Source: CAZCGA01 sp964498075 (lineage in GTDB: Bacteria; Desulfobacterota; Binatia; HRBIN30). From it: DNA of 31,203 nt. The notes beneath the pieces are model-generated. The model did not search any database and was not told the origin of the DNA. It worked only from the letters and a program-made list of their open reading frames with translations. Position 1 is the stretch's first letter; every line of letters begins with the position of its first letter. Where the stretch lies: assembly GCA_964498075.1 (NCBI GenBank), contig CAZCGA010000070.1:1-31203 (forward strand), read 5' to 3'. This document shows, piece after piece, positions 16,458 through 23,783 of this stretch. A program made the position numbers and the translations under genes.

Positions 16458-17789
16458 ATGTTCGATACACTCAGCGAGAAGTTCGACCAGACGATCCGCA
16501 AGCTGCGCGGCGTCGGCAAGGTCACCGAGCGGAACATCGAGGAAGCTGTCCGCGAGGTGCGCCTGGCTCTGCTGGAAGCCGACGTGCACTTCCAGGTGGT
16601 CAAGAGCTTCACGGACAGTGTGCGCGCCAAGGCGCTCGGACAAGCAGTGCTGGCGAGCCTGACGCCCGAGCAGCAGTTCATCAAGATCGTCAACGCCGAG
16701 CTGGCGACGGTCATGGGCAGCGAGGCGGCGGCGCTCGACCTCGCGGCGCCGCCGCCCGTTGCGATCATGATGGTCGGGTTGCAGGGCTCCGGAAAGACAA
16801 CCACCGTCGGCAAGCTGGCGCGCTACCTGAAAACTGAACACAAGCGCAGCCCGTATCTGGTGCCGGCCGACGTCTACCGCCCGGCCGCCATCGAACAGCT
16901 CAACACGCTCGGGCAGCAGGTCGACTGTCCCGTGCACCCATCGCACGAAGGGGCGGATCCGGTCGCGCTCAGCCGCGACGCACTCGCGTTCGCCAAGAAC
17001 CACGGGCACGACATCCTGCTGATCGACACCGCGGGCCGCTTGCACATCGACGATGTATTGATGGAGGAGCTGGACCGTCTCAAAGCGACGATCCGCCCGC
17101 ATCATATTTTGCTGGTCGTCGATGCGATGACCGGGCAGGATGCGGTCAACGTCGCGAGCGGCTTTCACGGCCGTCTGGGCTTGAGTGGCGTCATCCTCAC
17201 CAAGCTTGACGGCGATGCGCGTGGTGGTGCCGCACTCTCGGTGCGTGCCGTCACCGGCGCACCCATCCTGTTCGCCGGCACGGGCGAGAAGCTCGATGCG
17301 ATCGAGATCTTCCATCCCAATCGAATGGCGACGCGCATCCTCGGGATGGGCGACGTGTTGACGCTGATCGAGAAGGCCGAACGCGTCTACGACGAGAAGC
17401 AAGCGCTGGCGCTGCAAAAGAAGCTGCGGCGCAACGAGTTCACCTTGGAGGACTTCCGCGATCAGCTGCGGGCGGTGCGCCAGATGGGCGCCATGAGCGA
17501 TCTCCTGGCGATGATTCCGGGCATGAAGAAGTTCACCCGCGGTCTCGACATGAGCTCGGCGGAGACCGAGCTGAAACACGTCGAGGCCATCATCAACTCG
17601 ATGACCAACGAAGAGCGACGCAACCACCTCATCCTCAACGGCAGCCGGCGGCGCCGCATCGCCACGGGTAGCGGCACCTCGGTGGCCGACGTGAACAAGT
17701 TCCTCAAGCAGTTCCTGCAGACCAAGAAAGTGATGAAACAGATGACCAAACTCGCCGGCCGCGGCGCGCCGCAAGGCCTGCCGATGTGA
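16458..17789 (+). CDS. ffh: Signal recognition particle protein Ffh (SRP54)
   Basis: Ffh binds the SRP RNA and hydrophobic signal sequences on ribosomes and, through its GTPase cycle with FtsY, delivers inner-membrane proteins to the translocon. The 443 residues show the N domain (1-about 95), the G domain with GLQGSGKTTT (107-116), DTAGRLHIDD and TKLDGDARGGAALS, and the methionine-rich M domain from about 330. The M domain includes MIPGMKKF and the RNA-binding block MTNEERRNHLILNGSRRRRI. Length and order are normal. It heads the ribosome-maturation cluster, a common bacterial arrangement. The 4.5S RNA gene is not in the window. Confidence 0.97.
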   Translation: MFDTLSEKFDQTIRKLRGVGKVTERNIEEAVREVRLALLEADVHFQVVKSFTDSVRAKALGQAVLASLTPEQQFIKIVNAELATVMGSEAAALDLAAPPPVAIMMVGLQGSGKTTTVGKLARYLKTEHKRSPYLVPADVYRPAAIEQLNTLGQQVDCPVHPSHEGADPVALSRDALAFAKNHGHDILLIDTAGRLHIDDVLMEELDRLKATIRPHHILLVVDAMTGQDAVNVASGFHGRLGLSGVILTKLDGDARGGAALSVRAVTGAPILFAGTGEKLDAIEIFHPNRMATRILGMGDVLTLIEKAERVYDEKQALALQKKLRRNEFTLEDFRDQLRAVRQMGAMSDLLAMIPGMKKFTRGLDMSSAETELKHVEAIINSMTNEERRNHLILNGSRRRRIATGSGTSVADVNKFLKQFLQTKKVMKQMTKLAGRGAPQGLPM

Positions 17790-17824
17790 TTGCCGGCCCT
17801 GACCGAGAGGAGTACATTTCACCC

Positions 17825-18130
17825 ATGGCAACGACAATTCGCTTGGCCCGGCATGGCGCCAAGAAACATCCCTTCTATCGCATCATCGTCACCGACAGCC
17901 GCGCGCCGCGCGATGGGCGGCGACTGGATCAGGTTGGCACTTATGATCCGGCCCACCAGCCGTCACGTGTGGAGTTCAAGCAAGAACGATTGGCGCACTG
18001 GTTGAGCCGCGGGGCAAAACCCTCCGCCACCGTGGCGCAGCTCATCAAGCGCAGCGGCCTCACGCGCAAAGGGCTGGTTCCCGAACCGTCGGCGGCGCAC
18101 GTGCCTGAACCCGCGGAGGCACAAACATGA
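17825..18130 (+). CDS. rpsP: 30S ribosomal protein S16
   Basis: S16 (101 residues) binds 16S rRNA early in 30S assembly. The N-terminus ATTIRLARHGAKKHPFYRII, the middle DSRAPRDGRRLDQVGTYDP and the segment LAHWLSRGAKPSATVAQLI are typical. The C-terminal 25 residues are an Ala/Pro/Glu tail that varies among S16 proteins. ATG at 17825 fits the family; the longer frame from 17786 would add a non-homologous leader. GAGAGGAG lies about 12 bases upstream. Its stop overlaps the khpA start (ATGA), so the two are translationally coupled. Confidence 0.96.
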   Translation: MATTIRLARHGAKKHPFYRIIVTDSRAPRDGRRLDQVGTYDPAHQPSRVEFKQERLAHWLSRGAKPSATVAQLIKRSGLTRKGLVPEPSAAHVPEPAEAQT

Positions 18131-18363
18131 AGGAACTCGTCCAATTCCTGGCCCGCTCGATCGTCAACAACCCGGACGCCGTCGAAGTCAAAGAGACGCA
18201 AGGCGATACGGCTTCCGTCCTGGAGCTCAGAGTGGCCAAGGAAGACCTTGGGCGCATCATCGGCAAGCAAGGCCGCACCGCTAAATCCATTCGCACGATC
18301 CTCAACGCCGCCGCCTCGCGCACCAACCGCAAGGTGGTCCTGGAAATCGTTGAGGACAAGTAG
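18127..18363 (+). CDS. khpA: KH-domain RNA-binding protein KhpA
   Basis: A 78-residue single KH domain. KhpA pairs with KhpB (Jag) in many bacteria as an RNA chaperone affecting cell-wall growth and sRNA/mRNA binding. The whole protein is the type II KH fold, starting MKELVQFLARSIVNNPDAV, with the nucleic-acid-binding loop GKQG in LGRIIGKQGRTAKSIRTIL. This gene between rpsP and rimM is a known conserved position. It overlaps the end of rpsP by four bases. No KhpB gene is in the window. Confidence 0.94.
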   Translation: MKELVQFLARSIVNNPDAVEVKETQGDTASVLELRVAKEDLGRIIGKQGRTAKSIRTILNAAASRTNRKVVLEIVEDK

Positions 18364-18413
18364 CCGCTTCAGACGCGCTGTCGCGTGCTGCGGCGCCGCG
18401 CGCCCACATCAGC

Positions 18414-18944
18414 ATGGCGCCTGAAAATCCCGTGTCGCGGCACGGTCTGATCCCGCTCGGACAGGTGGTGAACGCCCACGCGACCCGCGGCGAGCTGCGC
18501 GTGCGGCTGTTCAATCCGGCCTCGACGACGCTCACACCCGGCTGCACCGTCGTGCTGCGACGCAGCGACGAGCAGCAACGGCGGACCGTGACGGCCCTGC
18601 GACGGCACAAACACTATACCCTGCTCACGCTCGAACGGTGCGACTCGATGACCGCCGCGCTCGAGTTGGTCGGGTGCGACGTCTGCGTCCCGGAGGCGGA
18701 CCTGCCGCCGGCCGGTCCCGACGAGGTGTACCATTACGAGCTGATCGGCATGCGGGTGGTCACCACCGCCGGGGCGGAGATCGGCGCGGTGATCGAGGTA
18801 CTGTCCAGTCCGAGCAACGACGTCTGCGTCGTGCGCGCCGGCGAGCGCGAGCACTTGATTCCCCTCATCGCTGACGTCGTCAGGGACGTGAACCGTGACT
18901 CCCGGTGCCTGGTGATCGAACCCCTACCCGGGCTCCTCGACTGA
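18414..18944 (+). CDS. rimM: Ribosome maturation factor RimM
   Basis: RimM binds S19 and helps form the 30S head. The 176-residue protein has the N-terminal beta-barrel (LIPLGQVVNAHATRGELRVR) and a PRC-barrel C-terminal domain beginning near YHYELIGMRVVTT and ending EHLIPLIADVVRDVN. Both domains are full length. The ATG at 18414 has no clear ribosome-binding site within the 50-base gap after khpA, so the exact start is less sure. The stop overlaps the trmD start as TGATG, indicating coupling. Confidence 0.93.
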   Translation: MAPENPVSRHGLIPLGQVVNAHATRGELRVRLFNPASTTLTPGCTVVLRRSDEQQRRTVTALRRHKHYTLLTLERCDSMTAALELVGCDVCVPEADLPPAGPDEVYHYELIGMRVVTTAGAEIGAVIEVLSSPSNDVCVVRAGEREHLIPLIADVVRDVNRDSRCLVIEPLPGLLD

Positions 18945-19678
18945 TGCGCTTCCACCTCCTGACGTTGTTCCCGGAGCTGTTCGCGTCCGTGCTCTCCAGC
19001 ACGATGCTGCAGAAAGGGCAGGAACGCGGCGCGCTCCAGTTCGTACTGCACAACATTCGCGACTTCACCGCCGACAAGCATCGCATCACCGACGACTCCC
19101 CCTACGGCGGCGGCCAGGGCATGGTCATGAAGCCCGAGCCGATCGTGGCAGCGGTGGAATCGCTCGGCAACGGCTCCGACCGGCCGTGGCGCATTCTCCT
19201 GTCGCCGCAAGGGCGATTGTTCACGCAGACGATCGCCGGGGCGCTCGCTGTGCGGCCGGCGGTGGCGCTGGTGTGCGGCCGCTACGAGGGCGTCGACGAG
19301 CGCGTGCGCACCTTCGTCGACGAGGAGCTCTCGGTGGGAGACTTCATCCTCTCGGGCGGCGAGGTCGCGGCGCTGGTCGTCATCGATGCCGTCAGCCGGC
19401 TGGTGCCCGGCGTGCTCGGCTGCGAGACCTCGGCGGCCATCGAGTCGTTCAGTGAGGGACTGCTCGAGTACCCGCAGTACACGCGACCGCCGGAGTTCCG
19501 CGGCCTGCGGGTCCCCGACGTGCTGCTGTCCGGCGACCACGTGGTGATCGCGCGCTGGCGGCGGCAGGAGGCGTTGCGGCGCACCCACGTGCGGCGTCCT
19601 GATTTGTTAGGGTCCGTCACCCTGAGCGACGAGGACCGCGCTTTCCTGTCCACGCTCCCGCCGCACCGCGATGGCTGA
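18944..19678 (+). CDS. trmD: tRNA (guanine-37-N1)-methyltransferase TrmD
   Basis: TrmD methylates G37 next to the anticodon and prevents +1 frameshifting. The 244-residue SPOUT protein has the trefoil-knot SAM site: ILLSPQGRLF (84-93), CGRYEGVDERV (111-121), VGDFILSGGE (131-140). It also has DSPYGGGQGMVMKPEP near residue 51 and the C-terminal tRNA-binding helices. The start ATG overlaps the rimM stop; a longer frame exists upstream but runs through rimM. Its stop overlaps the start of the second SPOUT gene by eight bases. Confidence 0.96.
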   Translation: MRFHLLTLFPELFASVLSSTMLQKGQERGALQFVLHNIRDFTADKHRITDDSPYGGGQGMVMKPEPIVAAVESLGNGSDRPWRILLSPQGRLFTQTIAGALAVRPAVALVCGRYEGVDERVRTFVDEELSVGDFILSGGEVAALVVIDAVSRLVPGVLGCETSAAIESFSEGLLEYPQYTRPPEFRGLRVPDVLLSGDHVVIARWRRQEALRRTHVRRPDLLGSVTLSDEDRAFLSTLPPHRDG

Positions 19679-20231
19679 TCTCTATCTCGTCTTGCTGCAC
19701 CACCCGGTAATCGACAAGAACGGCCTGGTGGTGACCACGGCGCTCACCAACATGGACATCCACGACATCGCGCGCTCGGCACGCACGTACGGGGTGCGCC
19801 GGTTTTACGTCGCCCATCCTGTCAAGGCGTTGCGCGTTCTGGCAGCGAAGATCATGGAACATTGGGAGACGGGGTACGGCAGCACCTACAACGTCACGCG
19901 CAAGGACGCGCTCAGCCTCGTCGGCCTCGAGCATGACCTCGACAGCACGCTGCTGGCACTCGAACGCGAGACCGGCGCGCGACCACGGTTGGTGATGACC
20001 TCGGCGCGCAGCGGGCCGAACCGCACCAGCTTCGCCGGCCTGCGCGCTCAGCTCGAAGCGAGTAACGAGCCGCATCTGATCGTGCTCGGCACTGGGTGGG
20101 GGCTCACTCCGCAAGTGACCGAACGCGCCGACGTCATGCTCGAACCCATCTGCGGGCCGACGGACTACAACCACCTCTCCGTACGCTCGGCAGCCGCCGT
20201 CATCCTTGACCGCCTCCACGGGGCACGCTAA
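19671..20231 (+). CDS. SPOUT-class RNA methyltransferase next to trmD
   Basis: The 186-residue protein begins MADLYLVLLHHPVIDKNG, followed by ALTNMDIHDIARSARTYG, and has a SPOUT-like C-terminal half (PHLIVLGTGWGLTPQV, then CGPTDYNHLSVRSAAAVILD). This matches the SAM-dependent RNA methyltransferase family (Pfam Methyltrn_RNA_4), described from Aquifex- and Thermotoga-type genomes and deltaproteobacteria. The N-terminal NMDIHDIARSARTYG recalls the tRNA 2'-O-methyltransferase motif NxGxxxR of the SpoU group. It overlaps trmD by eight bases. The target nucleotide is not known from sequence; a ribosomal or tRNA position is likely from context. Confidence 0.85.
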   Translation: MADLYLVLLHHPVIDKNGLVVTTALTNMDIHDIARSARTYGVRRFYVAHPVKALRVLAAKIMEHWETGYGSTYNVTRKDALSLVGLEHDLDSTLLALERETGARPRLVMTSARSGPNRTSFAGLRAQLEASNEPHLIVLGTGWGLTPQVTERADVMLEPICGPTDYNHLSVRSAAAVILDRLHGAR

Positions 20232-20272
20232 GAGGTCGTTTCCTTGAAAGTCCACTCCGGCGAGGGGGTGCC

Positions 20273-20620
20273 ATGAACCTGATCGACACGATCGAGAGCG
20301 AGCAGCTCAAAACCGACGTCCCGGACTTCAAGGCGGGCGACACTGTGCGCGTCCACGTCAAGGTCATCGAGGGCGAGAAGGAGCGCATCCAGGTGTTCGA
20401 AGGCGTCGTGCTGCGCAAGAGCCGCGGCGCGAACCGCGCCAGCTTCACCGTGCGCAAGATGTCCTACGGCGTGGGCGTGGAGCGCACGTTTCCCCTGCAC
20501 TCCCCGCGCGTCGATAAGATCGAACTGATGACGAGCGGCCAAGTGCGGCGCGCCAAGCTGTACTACCTGCGCAAGCTCTCCGGCAAGGCCGCCCGCATCG
20601 AAGCCGAAGTCACCCGCTGA
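20273..20620 (+). CDS. rplS: 50S ribosomal protein L19
   Basis: L19 (115 residues) sits at the 30S-50S interface. The sequence is standard: FKAGDTVRVHVKVIEGEKER, IQVFEGVVLRKSRGANRASF, FPLHSPRVDKIEL and GQVRRAKLYYLRKLSGKAARI. It ends the ffh-rplS cluster. The gap to the previous gene is 41 bases, with GAGGGGG-type purines shortly before the ATG. It is convergent with plsC, whose stop lies only three bases from the rplS stop, so no separate terminator fits between them. Confidence 0.97.
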   Translation: MNLIDTIESEQLKTDVPDFKAGDTVRVHVKVIEGEKERIQVFEGVVLRKSRGANRASFTVRKMSYGVGVERTFPLHSPRVDKIELMTSGQVRRAKLYYLRKLSGKAARIEAEVTR

Positions 20621-20623
20621 GAC

Positions 20624-21442
20624 TCAGAAGATCGACCCGCGCTGCGCGAGCAGCTCGTGCACCATCGCCTGGATCCGGCGCCGCACGCCTTCGGCCAGCG
20701 CGCGGGTGGTCTTCGGCGCGAGCGTACGCGGCAGGCGTGGGCTCTCGTAGAGTCGGATTGGTGCACCGAAGCGGATGCGCCACTTCGTCGGGAGCGGGAT
20801 CATGCCGAGAACGCCGAGGAGCGGGAACAGCGGCGTGACCGGCACGTAGGGAACGTTCAAAAGCTCCTTCAACCGCGCCGGCGGCTCCCACTTGCCAATC
20901 ACCGGGTAGATTTCCTCGGCGCCGACCACCGCAGTTGGAATGATCGGCACGCGCAGCATGACGCTCAAGCGGACGAAGCCGGTGTGAAACGGCTGCAGCC
21001 GATAACGTTGCCCGATGCCTTTGGCGACGCCGGCGACGCCTTCCGGGAAGATTCCCACCAGCGCACCCGTCTGTAGCAAGCGGCGCGCGTTCTGGAACGA
21101 CGCTACCGTCGAGCCGAGCCGGTCGTAGAACTGGCCCATCAACGGCATCGACGCTACGAACCGGTCGTAGAGAAAGCGCACCAGCCGGTGCTGCGGATGT
21201 TCGAGATCGATCGCCGTGCCGATCATGCTGGCGTCGAGCGGAATACCGCCCGAGTGGTTGCTCACGATCAACACCGCGCCGGAGCCGGGAACGTGCTCAA
21301 GCCCTTCGGTCTGCACGCGCCAGTAACGTCGATAGAGAAACTCGGCGAGCGGCCGGACGCGGGCGTGAAACTCCGGATCGTACCCGAAGGGATCAGGGCG
21401 CGGGCGCCGGCGACGCGCTTCGGCAGCAGCGGACACAGTCAT
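20624..21442 (-). CDS. Lysophospholipid acyltransferase family protein (PlsC-like)
   Basis: The 272-residue protein has the PlsC acyltransferase fold used in phospholipid or related acylation. The N-terminus (1-about 45) is Arg-rich, then the catalytic block VLIVSNHSGGIPLDASM carries His63 and Asp70. The usual spacing is HX4D; here it is HX6D, a form I associate with a subgroup of this family in actinobacteria and some uncultured phyla. FPEGVAGVAKG is the phosphate-binding motif, and VPIIPTAVVGAEEIYP follows. There is no obvious membrane helix. ATG at 21442 is chosen; the open frame to 21583 runs into the kinase remnant. Its first 80 or so bases are copied in the chimeric pseudogene at 22676-22976. 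Confidence 0.85.
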   Translation of the reverse strand: MTVSAAAEARRRRPRPDPFGYDPEFHARVRPLAEFLYRRYWRVQTEGLEHVPGSGAVLIVSNHSGGIPLDASMIGTAIDLEHPQHRLVRFLYDRFVASMPLMGQFYDRLGSTVASFQNARRLLQTGALVGIFPEGVAGVAKGIGQRYRLQPFHTGFVRLSVMLRVPIIPTAVVGAEEIYPVIGKWEPPARLKELLNVPYVPVTPLFPLLGVLGMIPLPTKWRIRFGAPIRLYESPRLPRTLAPKTTRALAEGVRRRIQAMVHELLAQRGSIF

Positions 21443-21483
21443 GGGAGCGGATGTTGACGCAGACAAGGCGCCACGGCAAGTCG

Positions 21484-21704
21484 GCTCAGGAAGCTTTCTT
21501 GACGCCATTTGCCGACGATTCCATGAGCCGGGACTACGGCGGCATCGGTCTGGGTGTGGCGCTCGTCCGCCGGCTGACCGCACTCCTGCACGGCGACCTC
21601 AATGCCACGGACGAGGGATCGGCCACGACTCGACCCCTACGGTGGCTCTGGCGCTCCACCCCCGAGCTGAGCGCCAACGCGCGCTGAGTGACGACCGGCC
21701 CTGA
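21484..21704 (+). pseudogene. Histidine-kinase C-terminal remnant, frameshifted
   Basis: Translated from about 21484, the reading AFLTPFADDSMSRDYGGIGL, then GVALVRRLTALLHGDLNA, matches the F-box and G2 box of a histidine-kinase ATPase domain. The expected end (GSTFTVRLPL-like) appears in a different frame, as DSTPTVALALHP at about 21630-21665. A frameshift near 21620-21635 therefore disrupts it. Everything before the F-box is missing. The remnant overlaps the plsC upstream region (divergent), so its 5' end was lost at that junction. Confidence 0.7.
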
Positions 21705-21892
21705 GTGTGCCGGGGCAGGCACCCACCCTGGGGGCGATCGCGCTCGTCGATTGGATGCCACCCAGTGGACAATTTCGTTCCATGCCGAGGGCGATCCCGG
21801 TCGTACAGAAGCGTCCGTTGGGCGGCAAGGTCCAACGGTACCCGAATTGCTCGGAGGTTCCACTTGTATCTCACGAGACAAGGGAGGGTACC

Positions 21893-22642
21893 ATGAGAGC
21901 AAATCAGCCTTCGCCAACCGACTGGTGGTCTTCCAAGGATCAGGGACAGCCCGACCGTCGAGAAACCATTGTGATGGTGCGGTGGGCTCTGATCATCGCG
22001 TGCGCTTATTTGGTGCTGTTCAGCGAGGGATCGGCGGGCGGTCATGGGCTCGGCCTCTTGGTGATCGCCACCTTCTTGACGTCGAACCTGGCCGTCGGCC
22101 GGCTGTCGCCAGAGACGATCGATACGAATCGATTCAGCATCGGGCTCGCGCTGTTGGACAGCGTCTTGATCGCAACGTCGCTCTACGTTGCGGGGCAACT
22201 TGTGGTCGAGCTCTTGGTCCTCTGCTTGGGCGTTCTGGTCCTCGCGATTGCGGGGCTCCGCCTTGGGGTCGTCGCTGCGGTGACTCTCGCCATGACCGGC
22301 GTCTACCTGTTCATCGTCTGGCTGCCGGGGGGCGAATCCCTGTGGCGGTCCAGCATGTTGCTTCGTGTACCGTTCCTGCTGTGTACAGCGTTGACGTACT
22401 CATGGATGACTGAACCGGCCCCTCTGCCCCTGGCTGGTGCGCTGACCGACTCTCTTTCGGCACAGGTGGAGGCGATCAGGCGCTGTCATGCCGCGCTCTC
22501 GGAGAGTTCACTGGCGGCTGCCCGTGCGGCGCTGGATGAGATCGCGACCAAGAACCAGGAGATGCAGGCGAAGGTCGCAGGCGCGCAGCAGTCGGCAAGC
22601 CCGCTTCCGAGGAGCCCGAGCGTCGCCCGCAGCGCCGCCTAG
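21893..22642 (+). CDS. Six-TM sensor-like membrane protein with no output domain
   Basis: Starting at an ATG behind AGGGAGG, this 249-residue protein has about six transmembrane segments (around 28-43, 53-68, 81-101, 103-122, 124-144, 153-172), then a helical, possibly coiled-coil tail (187-232) and a Ser/Pro/Ala-rich end. The membrane part looks like the sensor region of a histidine kinase or diguanylate cyclase, in which the coil would lead to the catalytic domain. Here no kinase or GGDEF domain follows. It may be a truncated kinase still translated, or a genuine short membrane protein. It lies between two decayed gene fragments, which favours truncation. The 205 bases before it hold the end of the kinase remnant and then nothing I recognise. 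Confidence 0.6.
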   Translation: MRANQPSPTDWWSSKDQGQPDRRETIVMVRWALIIACAYLVLFSEGSAGGHGLGLLVIATFLTSNLAVGRLSPETIDTNRFSIGLALLDSVLIATSLYVAGQLVVELLVLCLGVLVLAIAGLRLGVVAAVTLAMTGVYLFIVWLPGGESLWRSSMLLRVPFLLCTALTYSWMTEPAPLPLAGALTDSLSAQVEAIRRCHAALSESSLAAARAALDEIATKNQEMQAKVAGAQQSASPLPRSPSVARSAA

Positions 22643-22656
22643 TCCGTGAATCACAC

Positions 22657-22681
22657 CGGCGCCTCCTTCCCGGCGGCGCCG
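22657..22681 (+). terminator. Terminator-like hairpin after the six-TM gene
   Basis: CGGCGCC at 22657 pairs with GGCGCCG at 22675 (7-bp stem, 11-base loop) and is followed by TCTT. It lies 14 bases after the stop codon of the six-TM protein gene. The weak T-tract leaves the call uncertain. Confidence 0.35.
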
Positions 22682-22976
22682 TCTTGACGCGCGGAGCGAT
22701 GCCGGTCACCCAGCGGTCGCCTTCGTCGCTCTCCGACACCAGATCGCACTCGACGAACTGCCCGTCGCTCCTGACGTGCTTCTCGGTCACGACACCACGT
22801 AGCGACAACAACCGACCCGGACGCACGAGGTCGCGGGACGTAGCGCTCTGCACGCGCCAGTAACGTCGATAGCGAAACTCGGCGAGCGGCCGGACGCCGG
22901 CGTGAAACTCCGGATAGTACCCGAAGGGATGGGGACGTATTCGACGGGGCGCTTCGGCGGCACCGGATACGGCCAT
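22676..22976 (-). pseudogene. Chimeric pseudogene: plsC 5' end fused to MaoC gene 3' end
   Basis: Read on the minus strand from 22976, the first 43 codons copy the start of the PlsC-like gene (MAVSGAAEA, then PFGYYPEFHAGVRPLAEF). The frame then continues into the last 50 or so codons of the MaoC gene at 25046-25468 (LVRPGRLLSLRGV, then DGQFVECDLVSESDEGDRWV). By direct count, 22848-22930 matches 21311-21393 at 80 of 83 bases, and 22701-22848 matches 25073-25220 at 134 of 148 with no gap. The MaoC stop codon is lost and the frame drifts on antisense into the six-TM gene. The fusion has neither a complete acyltransferase nor a complete hot-dog domain. Confidence 0.85.
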
Positions 22977-23071
22977 GCTCCGATTGCGTCAGGGCAAGTC
23001 GGGTCGCGACGCGCTTGACTCTTCAGCCGGAACGCGACGAGATGGTGCGCGCACGGCAGGAGAGGTGAACG

Positions 23072-23758
23072 ATGGCGCGATCCGGGAAGGCCGCCCACTT
23101 TGGTCCCGGGCTCTTCAAGTTTCTGAGCGAGCTGCGGGCACACAACAACCGGGACTGGTTTCAGAAGAACAAGCAGCGGTACGAGTCCGAGGTGAAGGAG
23201 CCCATGCTGCAGTTCATCGCGGACCTCGGCGCGAACCTTCGGAAGGTCAGCCGGAACTTCGACGCCGATCCCCGCCCCGTGGGCGGCTCGATGTTCCGCA
23301 TCTACCGCGACACGCGCTTTTCGAAAGACAAGAGCCCGTACAAGACCGCGGCCGCCGCGATCTTCCCGCACCGCCAGTCAGGCGAGGGCGTGCACGCACC
23401 CGGCTTCTATCTTCATCTCGAACCCGGCGAGTGCGTGGGCGGCGGCGGGCTGTGGCATCCCAACGGGCCGGCGCTGCAGAAGGTGCGCGACCGGATCGTG
23501 AACCGCGCGAAAGAATGGAAGGCAGTGCGCGACAGTGGGATCACCATCGCGGGAGATGCGCTCAAACGGCCCCCGGCAGGCTACGACCCCGCGCATCCTT
23601 TCGTGGAAGACCTGAAGCGGAAGGACGTCTACGCGATGATCGAGTTCTCGGAGCGCCAGGTCTGCGCCTCCGGCTTCCTCGATCAGTACACGGAAGCGTG
23701 CCGCAGCGCGGCGCCGCTGATGGCGTTCCTGACCAAGGCCGTGGGACTGGCTTGGTAG
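23072..23758 (+). CDS. DUF2461 family protein
   Basis: The 228-residue protein shows the DUF2461 (TIGR02453) pattern: FLSELRAHNNRDWFQKNKQR near the start, MFRIYRDTRFSKDKSPYKT in the middle, then GFYLHLEPGECVGGGGLWHP. No biochemical function is established for the family that I know of. It is soluble and complete; the ATG at 23072 follows GGAGAGG closely. It lies alone on the plus strand between the chimeric pseudogene and the convergent purM gene (25-base gap). Confidence 0.9.
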   Translation: MARSGKAAHFGPGLFKFLSELRAHNNRDWFQKNKQRYESEVKEPMLQFIADLGANLRKVSRNFDADPRPVGGSMFRIYRDTRFSKDKSPYKTAAAAIFPHRQSGEGVHAPGFYLHLEPGECVGGGGLWHPNGPALQKVRDRIVNRAKEWKAVRDSGITIAGDALKRPPAGYDPAHPFVEDLKRKDVYAMIEFSERQVCASGFLDQYTEACRSAAPLMAFLTKAVGLAW

Positions 23759-23783
23759 GGGTGGACGTCAACACCGCGCGAGG

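Noticed and set aside
21707..21722. GTGCC/GGCAC hairpin as terminator for the kinase remnant
   Set aside because: Five-base stem and no T-run; too weak to call.
22476..22976. A novel 166-residue fusion protein
   Set aside because: Both halves are partial copies of local genes, the stop codon was lost, and the last 60 or so residues are antisense to the six-TM gene.
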